A model generated the notes under the pieces. The model searched no databases and was not told the DNA's origin. It saw nothing but the letters and a program-made list of their open reading frames with translations. A stretch of 64,000 nucleotides of DNA from Bacteroidota bacterium. Lineage in GTDB: Bacteria > Bacteroidota > Rhodothermia > Rhodothermales > Bin80. Position 1 is the stretch's first letter; each line of letters opens with the position of its first letter. The position numbers and the translations under genes are program-made. Below are positions 41,857-51,065 of the stretch, piece by piece. The DNA lies in the NCBI GenBank assembly GCA_026708685.1, contig JAPOUL010000090.1, positions 1-64,000 of the forward strand, written 5' to 3'.

Positions 41857-41906
41857 GATATTTGACGAAATATCAAAAAGAAATTTTGACAATACTGGTT
41901 ACCAGT
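41857..41906. promoter_or_regulatory. Two inverted repeats upstream of the DUF4143/NACHT-like operon
   Basis: GATATTT-gacg-AAATATC (41857-41874) is a perfect 7-bp inverted repeat. ACTGGT-T-ACCAGT (41894-41906) is a perfect 6-bp palindrome. Both lie within 115 bp of the operon start, where an operator or promoter would be expected. No regulator gene is adjacent, so autoregulation is a guess. Confidence 0.4.
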
Positions 41907-42255
41907 AATTGTTTCAGGGGGTGTTGCAAATCATACATCAAGAACATTGTGCCTATTTCATTGTAATTATCTGGTAAATCTATCATTCTGTAGAGATGCA
42001 ATCTTTAATGGATAAAGTTTTTCACTCATTTGTATAATTCCAGATTGTCAAATTCTAATGGGAATGTAGAATGGCATTTAGCCTGCCATTATCCTATAAA
42101 CTCTCCTTTCGTGTTCATCGGCGTGGCAAACTCTTGTTCAAACTGAATCATGCTTTGCTCTTCAAATTCAGCCTGCCTACAGCATTTATTGTTGAACTTG
42201 GGATTTTTCGAATCATTAAATATCCCCTTGTTGAACTAGCACCTAACCGAACAAA
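41907..42255. other. Intergenic region upstream of the DUF3696-type ATPase gene
   Basis: The 349-bp stretch contains TTTGTATAATTCC at 42029-42041, related to the 21-bp repeat and to 55287-55299. The ORF at 42071-42259 is a run of hydrophobic and basic residues that I do not call. Confidence 0.4.
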
Positions 42256-43572
42256 ATGAAACAACTCACCGTTGAAAATTATCGATGCTTCCGTAGAAAG
42301 CAGAATGTTCCTCTTGCACCACTCACACTGCTCGTGGGTGAAAATAGTACTGGTAAAACCTCTATCTTGGCCATCATCCGAATCTTATTTGATTCTCTAT
42401 TTAGTTATGATAATCTAAACTTTAAAAATCCTCCTTTTGACTTAGGAAGTTTTGATGATATCGCCTATCGTCCGAGCGAAAAGAGTAATTCAACATCTTC
42501 ATTTGAAGCGGGCATTGATGTCAATCAGGGATTCAGATCGCATTTTGTGTTCAAAGAAAATCGAACAATCCCTAGAGCCGTCCAGATTCAATTAAATGAT
42601 GATAATACTTGGATTGAAAGTTATGACGATGACTTTCACAAAATCCAGATTGGTACTCCACAAGGAGTATGGGAAATACACTTTGATGATTCCAACCAGA
42701 CTAGAAAAAATTCTAAGCTTCCTCCTATACTTGGTCTGTACTATAAGATTATAGAAGCTCTCAAAGATTGGAGTCATGAATCTCCAGAAAACATCATTCC
42801 CATCAACGAGTCCCCCGCATTCTCAGTTCAGGATATGAATTCTATCTTGAATGCTAACTACTTTGGAATCACTTCTTCCGATGAACGTTTATTCGTATGT
42901 GCACCGGTTAGGTCTAAGCCTCAACGAACATATGATCATGCAGGTTGGATACCTGATCCTGAAGGCTATTTTGCTCCAATGTTTTTAGCGGATACGGCTA
43001 GTTACGATCCCGAGGTATGGAAGGATCTAAAGCTTGAACTTGAACGGTTCGGTACGGCTGCGGGGATGTTTGATGAAATTGATATCAAACGTTTGGGAGA
43101 TTCGGGAAGTGATCCATTTCAGATTCATGTCAGAAAGTTTTACAATCAACAAAAAGGTTCTAAACAGAATTTGATTGATGTAGGATACGGGCTCAGTCAA
43201 GTTTTGCCCATTTTGACCGAACTTTTGTTATCTGAAAATTCTTATCCTGCGATGTTACAGCAACCAGAGGTACATCTTCACCCTAAGGCCCAAGCCGCTT
43301 TGGGGAGCCTCTTCTGCGAAATTGCAGGCCAAGGAAGGCAATTAATTGTTGAGACACACAGTGAGTTTATACTTGACCGGATTCGTATGGATATACGTGA
43401 TCAGAAAACGGGTTTAACACCCGAGGATGTAATCATTCTATTCTTTGAACGAAATGATGCAAGCGTTGAGATCCACCCGATCCATCTTGACGAGTTAGGG
43501 AATGTTCATAATGCACCTGATAGCTATGGTGGATTCTTCATGGAAGAATCAAGTAGATCTCTCGGATTTTAA
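42256..43572 (+). CDS. SMC/OLD-like AAA ATPase, DUF3696 type
   Basis: The protein has 438 residues. Walker A is VGENSTGKTS (residues 28-37). The ABC-like signature region reads DVGYGLSQVLPI. Walker B is LQQPEVHLHPKAQAALG. The conserved His lies in VETHSEFIL. The tail (VEIHPIHLDELGNV...GGFF) is the DUF3696 ending. Such ATPases are overcoming-lysogenization-defect-like motors without a TOPRIM domain and often sit beside an effector gene. Here the next gene, 12 bp downstream, is a ruined PIN-domain gene, so this was probably an ATPase-PIN pair. The frame is intact. Confidence 0.82.
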   Translation: MKQLTVENYRCFRRKQNVPLAPLTLLVGENSTGKTSILAIIRILFDSLFSYDNLNFKNPPFDLGSFDDIAYRPSEKSNSTSSFEAGIDVNQGFRSHFVFKENRTIPRAVQIQLNDDNTWIESYDDDFHKIQIGTPQGVWEIHFDDSNQTRKNSKLPPILGLYYKIIEALKDWSHESPENIIPINESPAFSVQDMNSILNANYFGITSSDERLFVCAPVRSKPQRTYDHAGWIPDPEGYFAPMFLADTASYDPEVWKDLKLELERFGTAAGMFDEIDIKRLGDSGSDPFQIHVRKFYNQQKGSKQNLIDVGYGLSQVLPILTELLLSENSYPAMLQQPEVHLHPKAQAALGSLFCEIAGQGRQLIVETHSEFILDRIRMDIRDQKTGLTPEDVIILFFERNDASVEIHPIHLDELGNVHNAPDSYGGFFMEESSRSLGF

Positions 43573-43583
43573 CGATTGATGTA

Positions 43584-44065
43584 ATGTGTGCAATTCTTGA
43601 TGCAAATGTTGTTCATGAGGTTTTTAGAATGGAGAGGATGATGCGGGAAAGCAATTATTCAGATGGATCAACGGTGGACTAGGGCGTTTAGTGATTGGGG
43701 GGTAGGCTCACTGATGAACTATGAACTCTCCCAAGCCTCCGTCAACTTTAGACAGTAAGCAAAAACTGCTATTAAGAGGGGCATCATTAGAACCGTCCGA
43801 ATTGATCAGATTCATCAAACTGAAAAAGATCTAATTGCGGGTGGAAAATATCCAGTCCAATGATATTCATATCATTGCTCTTGCAAGAGTGAGTGGAGCG
43901 CGGTTACTTTTTTCTAATAATACAGCATTACACAAAGATTTTAGAAATAAGGATTTAATAGATCAACCACGCGGTAAGGTATTTTCAACTCTCAAATCTA
44001 AACAATTCACAAAAGCCCATAAGTATTTATTAGAAAACCGTAATCTTTGCGGATTCAAATCGTGA
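43584..44065 (+). pseudogene. PIN-domain protein, broken by frameshifts and stops
   Basis: Pieces of one PIN-domain protein are found in order in three frames. From ATG 43584: CAILDANVVHEVF, containing the first catalytic Asp. In a second frame: GKQLFRWINGGLGRLVIGG. Then, past a TAG and a TAA: AKTAIKRGIIRTVRID. In the last frame: NDIHIIALARVSGARLLFSN (second and third acidic positions), continuing to the stop at 44065. Intact PIN proteins of this kind are RNases of about 150 residues. At least two frameshifts and two in-frame stops make it non-functional. It follows the DUF3696-type ATPase by 12 bp. Confidence 0.8.
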
Positions 44066-44197
44066 GAATTAGTGGTTGATACTGGCACTACCTTATTCCA
44101 TCAACAGTTATATCATAGTTGAATTGATTAATGTGAATCCTCAGAAAGGAAAACATAAATTCATATCTGCCGAGTCCGTCAAGTAGATCGTAGATCT

Positions 44198-45094
44198 TCA
44201 CTTCTCAATCGGTGATGTATGCCATGGAGGATGCATTGGTAGCCGTTGACGTAACTCCTGAATCAGTTCTTCTTGATATGCCCCCACATATTGGTTCTTC
44301 AAAAACTTCGGAAGAGCTTCTTCTATAAATCGCTTCCATGAGGACTCTTCTTCGCTTGGAAGGATAGGATAAAAACATGCCCCTACACTGCAGGCTGCGT
44401 GATAATCGCTGAAAGCATCTCCAATCATCAACATGTGACTCGGAGCATAATGATCTGCAGCGGTAGCCGATAACTGGTGGGACTTAGCACCCATTTCTTG
44501 GCCAGCAATCATCTGAATATACTGAGACAGTCCATGCTCTTTCCATTCTCGAATGAGGGCATCTTCGGGGGTACTGGATGCTACAATCATATCAGCCGAC
44601 ATACATGCCTCATCAAGGGCATCATGTACATATGGAAATGGAGGAACGCCATGAACCATTTCAGTAATAGAATGATTGATGTCTTCACTCCATTGTAGAG
44701 TGTCAGACAAAGCAGTGTGAACTTTAGCAGCATCAGATAAGGCGGGATTCCCTAATTTTGGCGTACTCTGTATCCAGTTCTTTAATTCTTCCAACGCTGG
44801 AATCTGTACATTTCGACGCTGGACTTCTGGGCGCTGCACTAACTGCTCCATCACTTTGACAAGTGCTGGAAATCGATTCATGCCTCGATGTAGCGAGTAT
44901 AGATTCACAAACTCCCATGATTCTCTAACAAATTTGCTGATCGCTTGTAACCCATAATGACGAATGGTGACTGGGCAAAAACATTCCTTGTGCTTGACTT
45001 CCATGGTATCAAACACGCATCCATCTGAGTCAATGGCAATAAAAAATGGCTTTCTTTTTTGACTTGACTGAAAAGAATTCATCTGTATGTGCAA
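44198..45094 (-). CDS. HAD-superfamily phosphatase-like hydrolase
   Basis: The protein has 298 residues. Motif I is DSDGCVFDT, with Asp22 and Asp24 as nucleophile and acid/base. Motif II is the Ser/Thr in ASSTPEDA. A motif III Lys follows in the cap-to-core return, and motif IV is GDAFSDYHAA. A helical cap of about 110 residues is inserted after motif I, as in subclass C1. It is last in a three-gene minus-strand operon (26-bp gap to the TIM-barrel gene) with a shikimate-dehydrogenase-like enzyme. It probably removes phosphate from an intermediate of that pathway. Confidence 0.8.
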   Translation of the reverse strand: MHIQMNSFQSSQKRKPFFIAIDSDGCVFDTMEVKHKECFCPVTIRHYGLQAISKFVRESWEFVNLYSLHRGMNRFPALVKVMEQLVQRPEVQRRNVQIPALEELKNWIQSTPKLGNPALSDAAKVHTALSDTLQWSEDINHSITEMVHGVPPFPYVHDALDEACMSADMIVASSTPEDALIREWKEHGLSQYIQMIAGQEMGAKSHQLSATAADHYAPSHMLMIGDAFSDYHAACSVGACFYPILPSEEESSWKRFIEEALPKFLKNQYVGAYQEELIQELRQRLPMHPPWHTSPIEK

Positions 45095-45120
45095 CTTGCT
45101 TCTAATCTTAATTATACTTG

Positions 45121-46035
45121 TTATGCAATGAACTGCCTTAAATAGTTTGCACTCTGACGTAACGCTTGCTTACGTGATTCTAGGCTACCCTCATATGCAC
45201 GATCCTCAACCTCCACACAAACAGCCCCTTCATACCCTACATCGGTAAGAACCGAAAAAAACTTTCCCCAATTGACATCTCCCAAGCCTGGAAGTTTGGG
45301 TGTATGGAAAGAATTTGGAGTGGATAGAATCCCTACCTCATCCAGACGATCCTGATCAAGCCGAACATCTTTTGCATGAACATGAAAAATTCGATTGGAG
45401 AAGGAGCGGATCGGTTTCAACGCATCCATGTGCTGCCAAATCATATGTGATGGATCGTAATTGAGTCCAATCGCTTTGCTGTCAAGATCTGTAAAAAGAC
45501 GATGCCAGATTTCTGGAGTATGGGCAATATTTTTGCCCGAAGGCCACTCATCATCTGTAAAATACATTGGACAGTTTTCGATTCCAATACGAATGTTGCA
45601 CTGTTCTGCATAGGTTACAATCGGCTTCCAAGTGTCCAGTACTTTTGGCCAATTCTGTTCTACTGAATACCTCCAGTCTCTCCCCACGAAGGTATTCACG
45701 GTGTCTAAGCCAAGAAGCACTGCTCCATCAATCATTCGCTTGATTTGAGAAATGGCAATGTTTGCTTCATCTGGATCGGGAGATAAAGGATTTGGATAAT
45801 ACCCAAGAGCACTGATGTTCACTCCACAGTCTGCAGATAATTGATTGATGTGGTCAGTTTCCCTCTGATCTAAGGCCTGAACATCAACATGTGTTACACC
45901 TGCATAGCGTCTAGTTGCCTTTCCTTTTGGCCAACACATCAACTCCACACAATCATAGGAGTATTCAGATGCTAGAGAAAAAACTTCCTCCAGCATTAAT
46001 TCACCGACAATGGCACTAACAAACCCTAATTGCAT
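45121..46035 (-). CDS. Sugar phosphate isomerase/epimerase-type TIM-barrel protein
   Basis: The protein has 304 residues and a xylose-isomerase-like barrel. Metal-site strands are visible: IGIENCPM (Glu), [11 protein letters not shown] (Asp, His), FHVHAKDV (His, Asp), and a late [12 protein letters not shown] (Glu). Family members include hydroxypyruvate isomerase, inosose dehydratase, 3-dehydroshikimate dehydratase and sugar epimerases. The upstream neighbour resembles shikimate dehydrogenase, so a dehydroshikimate- or inosose-type substrate is conceivable but unproven. It is the middle gene of the operon. Confidence 0.82.
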   Translation of the reverse strand: MQLGFVSAIVGELMLEEVFSLASEYSYDCVELMCWPKGKATRRYAGVTHVDVQALDQRETDHINQLSADCGVNISALGYYPNPLSPDPDEANIAISQIKRMIDGAVLLGLDTVNTFVGRDWRYSVEQNWPKVLDTWKPIVTYAEQCNIRIGIENCPMYFTDDEWPSGKNIAHTPEIWHRLFTDLDSKAIGLNYDPSHMIWQHMDALKPIRSFSNRIFHVHAKDVRLDQDRLDEVGILSTPNSFHTPKLPGLGDVNWGKFFSVLTDVGYEGAVCVEVEDRAYEGSLESRKQALRQSANYLRQFIA

Positions 46036-46103
46036 CTAAGTCACCAATAATTGAAAGATTCATTCTTAGATGAAAGATACGTAATTCACTGAGATTTTTG
46101 GGT

Positions 46104-47063
46104 TCATTTTTGATGCGTTACACTACAAAAATCCCGAAATCTTGCCTCTGTGATTGTACGATCGAATACGAGTCCAATGACACTGGACCATCCTCTCAAG
46201 AAATAATACCACCCATCAGCAACAATCAGGTTCTTTGCAAGAGATTGGTCCATAGCTTGACGTAAAAATGGACGATCCCCACGATAATTGAGTTCCCAAA
46301 CGACTCCATTCATCGGAAAAGATACGGCATTCGTGACGGGGGATCCGGGTATATCTTTTCCCATCCCTGTAGCATTGATGACCATGGAGTGCGAAGGCAG
46401 TTCGGAAATCATTTGATCACAAACCATGGGGTCATGAGAATGAATCAATTCCACGGATGTTTTTTGTGGATTCAGTCGCTCAACCAATTGAGCACAATGA
46501 TTCAGATTGTCTTGTCTCTTCTCTACAATTTTGACAAAACTAGGCGAATTGGATGCGTATTTCAATATGTAGACTAGGAGTGCAATCGTCGCCCCACCTC
46601 CTCCCAAAGCCAATATACCAGATGTGTCATTGTGCACCCACCAATCTGTAGGCAAGAAGTTTTCCATAGCCGTTCCACAGTTCTCAGGATCCACGGCGTG
46701 CCCCCATAACTGTCCTTCTCGTTTATACAGTGCTGATACTTCTCCGGTTAATGTAGCCGTATCTGTGTAACAATCAATCAACTGATCTGCCGCTCGCACA
46801 ACTGATAATTTATGAGACGTTACAAGTGCACCATAAATTTGAGGATCAAATTTGATATTTTCCAATGCTTTGTAATGGGCATCCAATGATCCGTCCAGAG
46901 GTAAATCAACTCCGCGTAAACATGCACCATCTATACCAAGTACCTGTGCCCAATTCGGGAAGAAATGCAGGGACATGGACCCTCCCGTCTGCACTCCCCA
47001 AAATTCCATCACTTTCTCAGATCTTCCATTAGACTTGATATAATCGCAGATTTTCAATCCCAT
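46104..47063 (-). CDS. Shikimate dehydrogenase-like protein
   Basis: The protein has 319 residues. The N-terminal substrate domain has G-G-S29-M-S31, corresponding to the S-x-S of AroE. LVTSHK85 carries the catalytic Lys, and AVD125PENCG the catalytic Asp region. The NAD(P) domain begins with ALGGGGATIALL (about 152-163). The sequence departs from canonical AroE (for example VTSHK instead of VTxPHK), so a quinate/shikimate-like paralogue acting on another cyclic polyol is likely. It is first in the operon with the TIM-barrel and HAD genes. Confidence 0.75.
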   Translation of the reverse strand: MGLKICDYIKSNGRSEKVMEFWGVQTGGSMSLHFFPNWAQVLGIDGACLRGVDLPLDGSLDAHYKALENIKFDPQIYGALVTSHKLSVVRAADQLIDCYTDTATLTGEVSALYKREGQLWGHAVDPENCGTAMENFLPTDWWVHNDTSGILALGGGGATIALLVYILKYASNSPSFVKIVEKRQDNLNHCAQLVERLNPQKTSVELIHSHDPMVCDQMISELPSHSMVINATGMGKDIPGSPVTNAVSFPMNGVVWELNYRGDRPFLRQAMDQSLAKNLIVADGWYYFLRGWSSVIGLVFDRTITEARFRDFCSVTHQK

Positions 47064-47481
47064 TCAAAGAGAGTTATTACAATGTCATTCTAGTATTTCT
47101 CTATGAAATCAATGCTATTTCTGAAGTTGGAAGGTGAGATACTACCACTGTATTAAAACGAATATACATTTAGGGCTTATGTCATGCAATCAAGGGGAAA
47201 TCCTGCTTGTAGTTGATAGAGAATAAACCACATCCCGAAACAATCTTGAATCATCAATATAGCCAAAGACTAACTTCATCTATCGGCCACTTAATCTGCT
47301 CACATCAAATGACTACTCGAAAACATCCCCACACGAAGGTCTCAAAAAACACTATCCAGATCCTGAGATCTGATCGTTGAGTCAACCTCCATGGATGATG
47401 AACTGAGCCAATACACCTCATGGAGTCTATCAAAGTGCGTATCTATGTTCTAAGACCTTCGCGTGGTGCACTACATTTTGA
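47064..47481. other. Intergenic stretch, nothing recognised
   Basis: The 418-bp stretch is AT-rich between two minus-strand genes. It must hold the promoter of the shikimate-dehydrogenase-like operon at its left end. I see no hairpin terminator or RNA gene. Confidence 0.4.
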
Positions 47482-47967
47482 TCAGGAAACAATCAAGACT
47501 CCTTGCATGAGTGCATAATGCCCAGGATAAGTGCATATATAACGATGCGTTCCAGGGGTAGTCGGTGCAGTAAAACTTACTCGAACCGTTTCTCCTGGCT
47601 GTGCCATAGGAGTTGCGACAAAAATAGCATCATCTTCTGGAAGGAATTCTGGGGCAGTAAGTGCAGCCATTCCGACACGATTCGCATCCTCATCCTCATT
47701 GGTTGTAAGAACAACAATGTTGTGAATCATTGTTGGCAAAGTGGCGATATTCTCAAAGATAAGGGTAACTTCGGATCCCGCGGAAACCATAAGAGAATCT
47801 GCGTCATACTTCATCTCATTCCCGACAGGCCTGATAGTAATTTCAAGGCCATCGGTTGGTACAGAGGGTTCGGCTTCTGCTGTCGTCTCAGAAGTATTTC
47901 CGCCTCCACATGCTCCCAAGGTTAACACCACAACAAGAGTCAGTGCTAAGGTTATAAGAATTTTCAT
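47482..47967 (-). CDS. Azurin/plastocyanin-type cupredoxin lipoprotein
   Basis: The protein has 161 residues from ATG 47967; an upstream start at 48021 would spoil the signal peptide. Residues 1-20 are a lipoprotein signal ending LTLGAC20, followed by a Gly/Ser/Thr/Glu linker. The blue-copper ligands are His82 (TMIHN) and C145-TYPG-H150-YAL-M154, spaced as in azurin and auracyanin. It would shuttle electrons while anchored in the membrane. It is divergent from the HiPIP gene 364 bp away, suggesting a shared respiratory role. Confidence 0.9.
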   Translation of the reverse strand: MKILITLALTLVVVLTLGACGGGNTSETTAEAEPSVPTDGLEITIRPVGNEMKYDADSLMVSAGSEVTLIFENIATLPTMIHNIVVLTTNEDEDANRVGMAALTAPEFLPEDDAIFVATPMAQPGETVRVSFTAPTTPGTHRYICTYPGHYALMQGVLIVS

Positions 47968-48331
47968 ATAATCAAGTTGGTAAATGATGAGTAATTCAAA
48001 ACGTTGAACAATCGTCCGCAATGTTTATCACGAACAGCTTCCCCTATCAGAACCATAGAAACTTCAATAAGGGTAGTATAAACGGTTGTAATAGAAACTA
48101 TAAAGATAGTTCGTAATTTGATTCCGTCATTTCACCGTATAACGACACTTTCACGGTTGCGGAACTCCACTTGTGGCGAAAAGTGACAAATGAGGTGATC
48201 AGGAGTTCAATCAATCATTATGTTTGTATTTTCATCAAACCAAAGGAAACTGTTTTTCAGTCTTTCCGAATGCTTCCCAGAGGGGTAGCCTTTTGGATGA
48301 CAACCATTGATTACCCATACAACATCCAAAG
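47968..48331. other. Divergent intergenic region between cupredoxin and HiPIP genes
   Basis: The 364-bp stretch should contain both promoters. No clear hairpin or recognisable operator stands out. Confidence 0.4.
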
Positions 48332-48700
48332 ATGGGAACGAACCTGAGCAGACGTACTTTTTTTCAACACTTCCTTACGATGGGCACGATAGGATCATTC
48401 GTCCTCGGATGCAAGGATCAAGGTACCATAGAAACAGTGGAAGAAATCACTCCAGGGGCACCTGTATTGGAGAGTCAAGAGTTCACCTGTATGGATACAT
48501 CAACCTTGACGGAAACGGAAGCTTCCCTGAGAGAGACATTTCAGTACACCGATCAATCTCCAGAAGAGGGGAAAAATTGTCAAAACTGTGCTCTCTACGT
48601 ATCTACTGAAGATCAAACAGGTTGTGGTGGATGCAGTACCATTAAGGGACCCATTCATCCGTTAGGGTATTGCACAATCTGGGCCGCACAAACTGGTTAG
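48332..48700 (+). CDS. High-potential iron-sulfur protein (HiPIP)
   Basis: The protein has 122 residues. The Tat signal SRRTFFQHFL (6-15) is followed by a hydrophobic stretch ending VLGC27, which could also be a lipobox. The cluster cysteines are C83-x2-C86, C101 (or C98) and C114 in GYCTIW, the spacing of a [4Fe-4S] HiPIP. The protein folds in the cytoplasm with its cluster and is exported. In Rhodothermus a HiPIP carries electrons from alternative complex III to the caa3 oxidase, and the same role is inferred here. Confidence 0.92.
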   Translation: MGTNLSRRTFFQHFLTMGTIGSFVLGCKDQGTIETVEEITPGAPVLESQEFTCMDTSTLTETEASLRETFQYTDQSPEEGKNCQNCALYVSTEDQTGCGGCSTIKGPIHPLGYCTIWAAQTG

Positions 48701-48749
48701 ACCAAATCCTTCTATTTTGAATCCGATATCCTGAAGAATTTCTAAACTC

Positions 48750-50975
48750 ATGTCTACCACTCAACAAGGGTATGGATTTGGGACATTGCCCGTATTTCTA
48801 GCGGGAATCAGCACTATTCTTGGTGCGATTATGTTTCTCCGTTTTGGTTATGCCGTCGCCCATACCGGACTTCTGGGTGTGATTGGAATTATCCTTCTCG
48901 GCCATTTGGTCACTATCCCAACCGCACTGGCTCTCGCCGAAATTGCGACCAACCGAAAAGTTGAAGGCGGAGGAGAATACTTCATTATCTCTAGGTCCTT
49001 TGGAACCACAATCGGTGGAGTGATTGGCATCTGTCTTTACTTATCTCAGGCGATCTCTGTCGCCTTTTATATGATTGCCTTCGCAGAAGCATTCACTTGG
49101 TTGGAGCCACTGCTGATGGAACGATTTGGGATGGCGTTTAACCCACGTTTTATTTCTGTGCCTGCAATGGTTGGGCTATTGGTTCTGGTCATCATGAGGG
49201 GAGCTGATCTTGGAGTCAAAGTACTTTATGTGGTTGCTGGCATTCTCTTTTGTTCTCTGCTACTCTTCTTTTTAGGATCTCCATTGGAAGGATTTGACCG
49301 TGAACTGGTTAGTTTGACTGAAACGATAGATAGTCCTGATCCTTTCATCGTCGTTTTTGCGATTGTATTTCCAGCTTTCACGGGCATGACGGCAGGAGTT
49401 GGACTGTCGGGAGATCTGCGTAATCCCAGACGGTCCTTACCACGGGGAACGTTATGGGCTACCATTACGGGCATGATCGTCTATATCGGACTGGTATACA
49501 AGCTTCATATCAGTGCTTCGCCTGAAACCATGGAAGAAGATCAATTGGTGATGGCTCAAGTGGCATTATGGGGGCCCGCAGTTCTGATCGGACTCTGTTG
49601 TGCCACCTTAAGTAGTGCAATAGGATCGGTTCTGGTCGCACCTCGCACCCTTCAGGCATTAGGAGCCGATAAGACTCTCCCAGGCCGGGGAATCAATTCT
49701 TGGCTGTCTCATGGAATCGGAGAAGCGAATGACCCCAGGCATGCGACGATCGTTACTGGAGTTCTAGCACTGATCATTGTTTTTGCAGGTAGCGTTGATC
49801 TTGTGGCCACTCTGATTTCAATGTTTTTTATGGTCACCTATGGTTCACTGTGTGCCATTAGCTTTCTGGAGCATTTTGCCGCTCGCCCAAGCTACCGCCC
49901 AAGCTTTCGGTCTCGGTGGTATGTAAGTCTTTTAGGAGCGATCATGTGCTTTTTGCTGATGTTCCAGATCAACTTATTCTTTGCAACCATTGCAATCTTG
50001 GTCTTGGTGGGACTATATCAGGGCTTGCGTATCGGAAAAAAAGGCGAAGGAGATCTCGCTTCCCTGTTCCAGAACGTGATTACCCAAGCAACCCGCTATA
50101 TGCAAATCCGATTACAGCAGCGGCGTGAAGATGTCGGTGAGGATGAGTGGCGTCCAAGCGTGATCATGGTCAACGATCGCACCTTTGACAGGCGAAGTCC
50201 AATCATCATGTTACATTGGCTCTGCCATCGATACGGATTTGGAACGTATGTTCATTTTATCAAAGGAAAATTGTCCTCATCCACATTTTTTGAAAGTAAA
50301 AATGTAAAGGATCGTCTTTTGCAGATGGCCAGAAAGCAGAATAGCGCTGTGTACATGGATACGGTTGTGAGCCCATCCATCACATCCGCTCTTGCCCAAA
50401 CGCTTCAGGTGCCTGGAGTATCTGGAATGTCCAATAACTCTATCCTTTTTGAGTTTACCCAACAGGATTCCACTGATGTTGTTAAGAGTATTGTGGATCA
50501 GTGTAAGTTTTCAGCCAATACCGATATGACACTCATGGTTCTACGTCATTGTGAAACCCATTTTGGTAATCGAGACTCAATCCATGTTTGGCTCACCTGG
50601 AACGATAAAACCAACGCGAATACGATGATTTTATTAAGTTATATACTGTTGGGCCATTCTGACTGGCATAACGCACATGTACAAGTGTTTGCAGCATTGC
50701 CAAAAGCAGAAGTCATGAAAACGCAACAAGAATTCTCTCAGTTGATCAAGGAGGGTAGACTACCGATTTCAGAAAAAAATATTGAATATATTGCAATCGA
50801 TGATCAAGATGCTTTTCGTGGTTTGGTCTATGAAAAGTCGGGGGATGCTTCTTTGACCATTGTTGGATTCAACATGAATGGTCTTGAAGAGCGAAGCACG
50901 GAGGTCTTTCTGAATCACTCTAAGCTCCATGATATGTTATTTGTTCGTGCTCCTCGCCAGATCAAAATAGACTGA
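48750..50975 (+). CDS. Cation-chloride cotransporter-like APC permease with cytosolic C-terminal domain
   Basis: The protein has 741 residues. The first 430 hold about twelve hydrophobic helices, starting TLPVFLAGISTILGAIMFLRFG, a form typical of the SLC12/cation-chloride branch of the APC superfamily. The unwound helix 1 is G-A-I-MFLR, and GGGEYFIISRSFG follows helix 2. The C-terminal 300 residues form an alpha/beta domain (repeated short strands and helices, for example SLTIVGFNM near the end) recalling Usp or the CCC regulatory domain. The substrate is unknown. It follows the HiPIP gene by 49 bp on the same strand. Confidence 0.85.
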   Translation: MSTTQQGYGFGTLPVFLAGISTILGAIMFLRFGYAVAHTGLLGVIGIILLGHLVTIPTALALAEIATNRKVEGGGEYFIISRSFGTTIGGVIGICLYLSQAISVAFYMIAFAEAFTWLEPLLMERFGMAFNPRFISVPAMVGLLVLVIMRGADLGVKVLYVVAGILFCSLLLFFLGSPLEGFDRELVSLTETIDSPDPFIVVFAIVFPAFTGMTAGVGLSGDLRNPRRSLPRGTLWATITGMIVYIGLVYKLHISASPETMEEDQLVMAQVALWGPAVLIGLCCATLSSAIGSVLVAPRTLQALGADKTLPGRGINSWLSHGIGEANDPRHATIVTGVLALIIVFAGSVDLVATLISMFFMVTYGSLCAISFLEHFAARPSYRPSFRSRWYVSLLGAIMCFLLMFQINLFFATIAILVLVGLYQGLRIGKKGEGDLASLFQNVITQATRYMQIRLQQRREDVGEDEWRPSVIMVNDRTFDRRSPIIMLHWLCHRYGFGTYVHFIKGKLSSSTFFESKNVKDRLLQMARKQNSAVYMDTVVSPSITSALAQTLQVPGVSGMSNNSILFEFTQQDSTDVVKSIVDQCKFSANTDMTLMVLRHCETHFGNRDSIHVWLTWNDKTNANTMILLSYILLGHSDWHNAHVQVFAALPKAEVMKTQQEFSQLIKEGRLPISEKNIEYIAIDDQDAFRGLVYEKSGDASLTIVGFNMNGLEERSTEVFLNHSKLHDMLFVRAPRQIKID

Positions 50976-51065
50976 TCTATTCATGAACTTACCTTTGGGA
51001 ATTGATCCTATCGCTTCTGCAGTAAGAGCATCCTTTATCAACTACCGACAATCTACTCGTCATTA

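Noticed and set aside
42071-42259. 62-codon ORF before the DUF3696-type ATPase gene
   Set aside because: It is a run of hydrophobic and basic residues ending inside the next gene, with no recognisable pattern.
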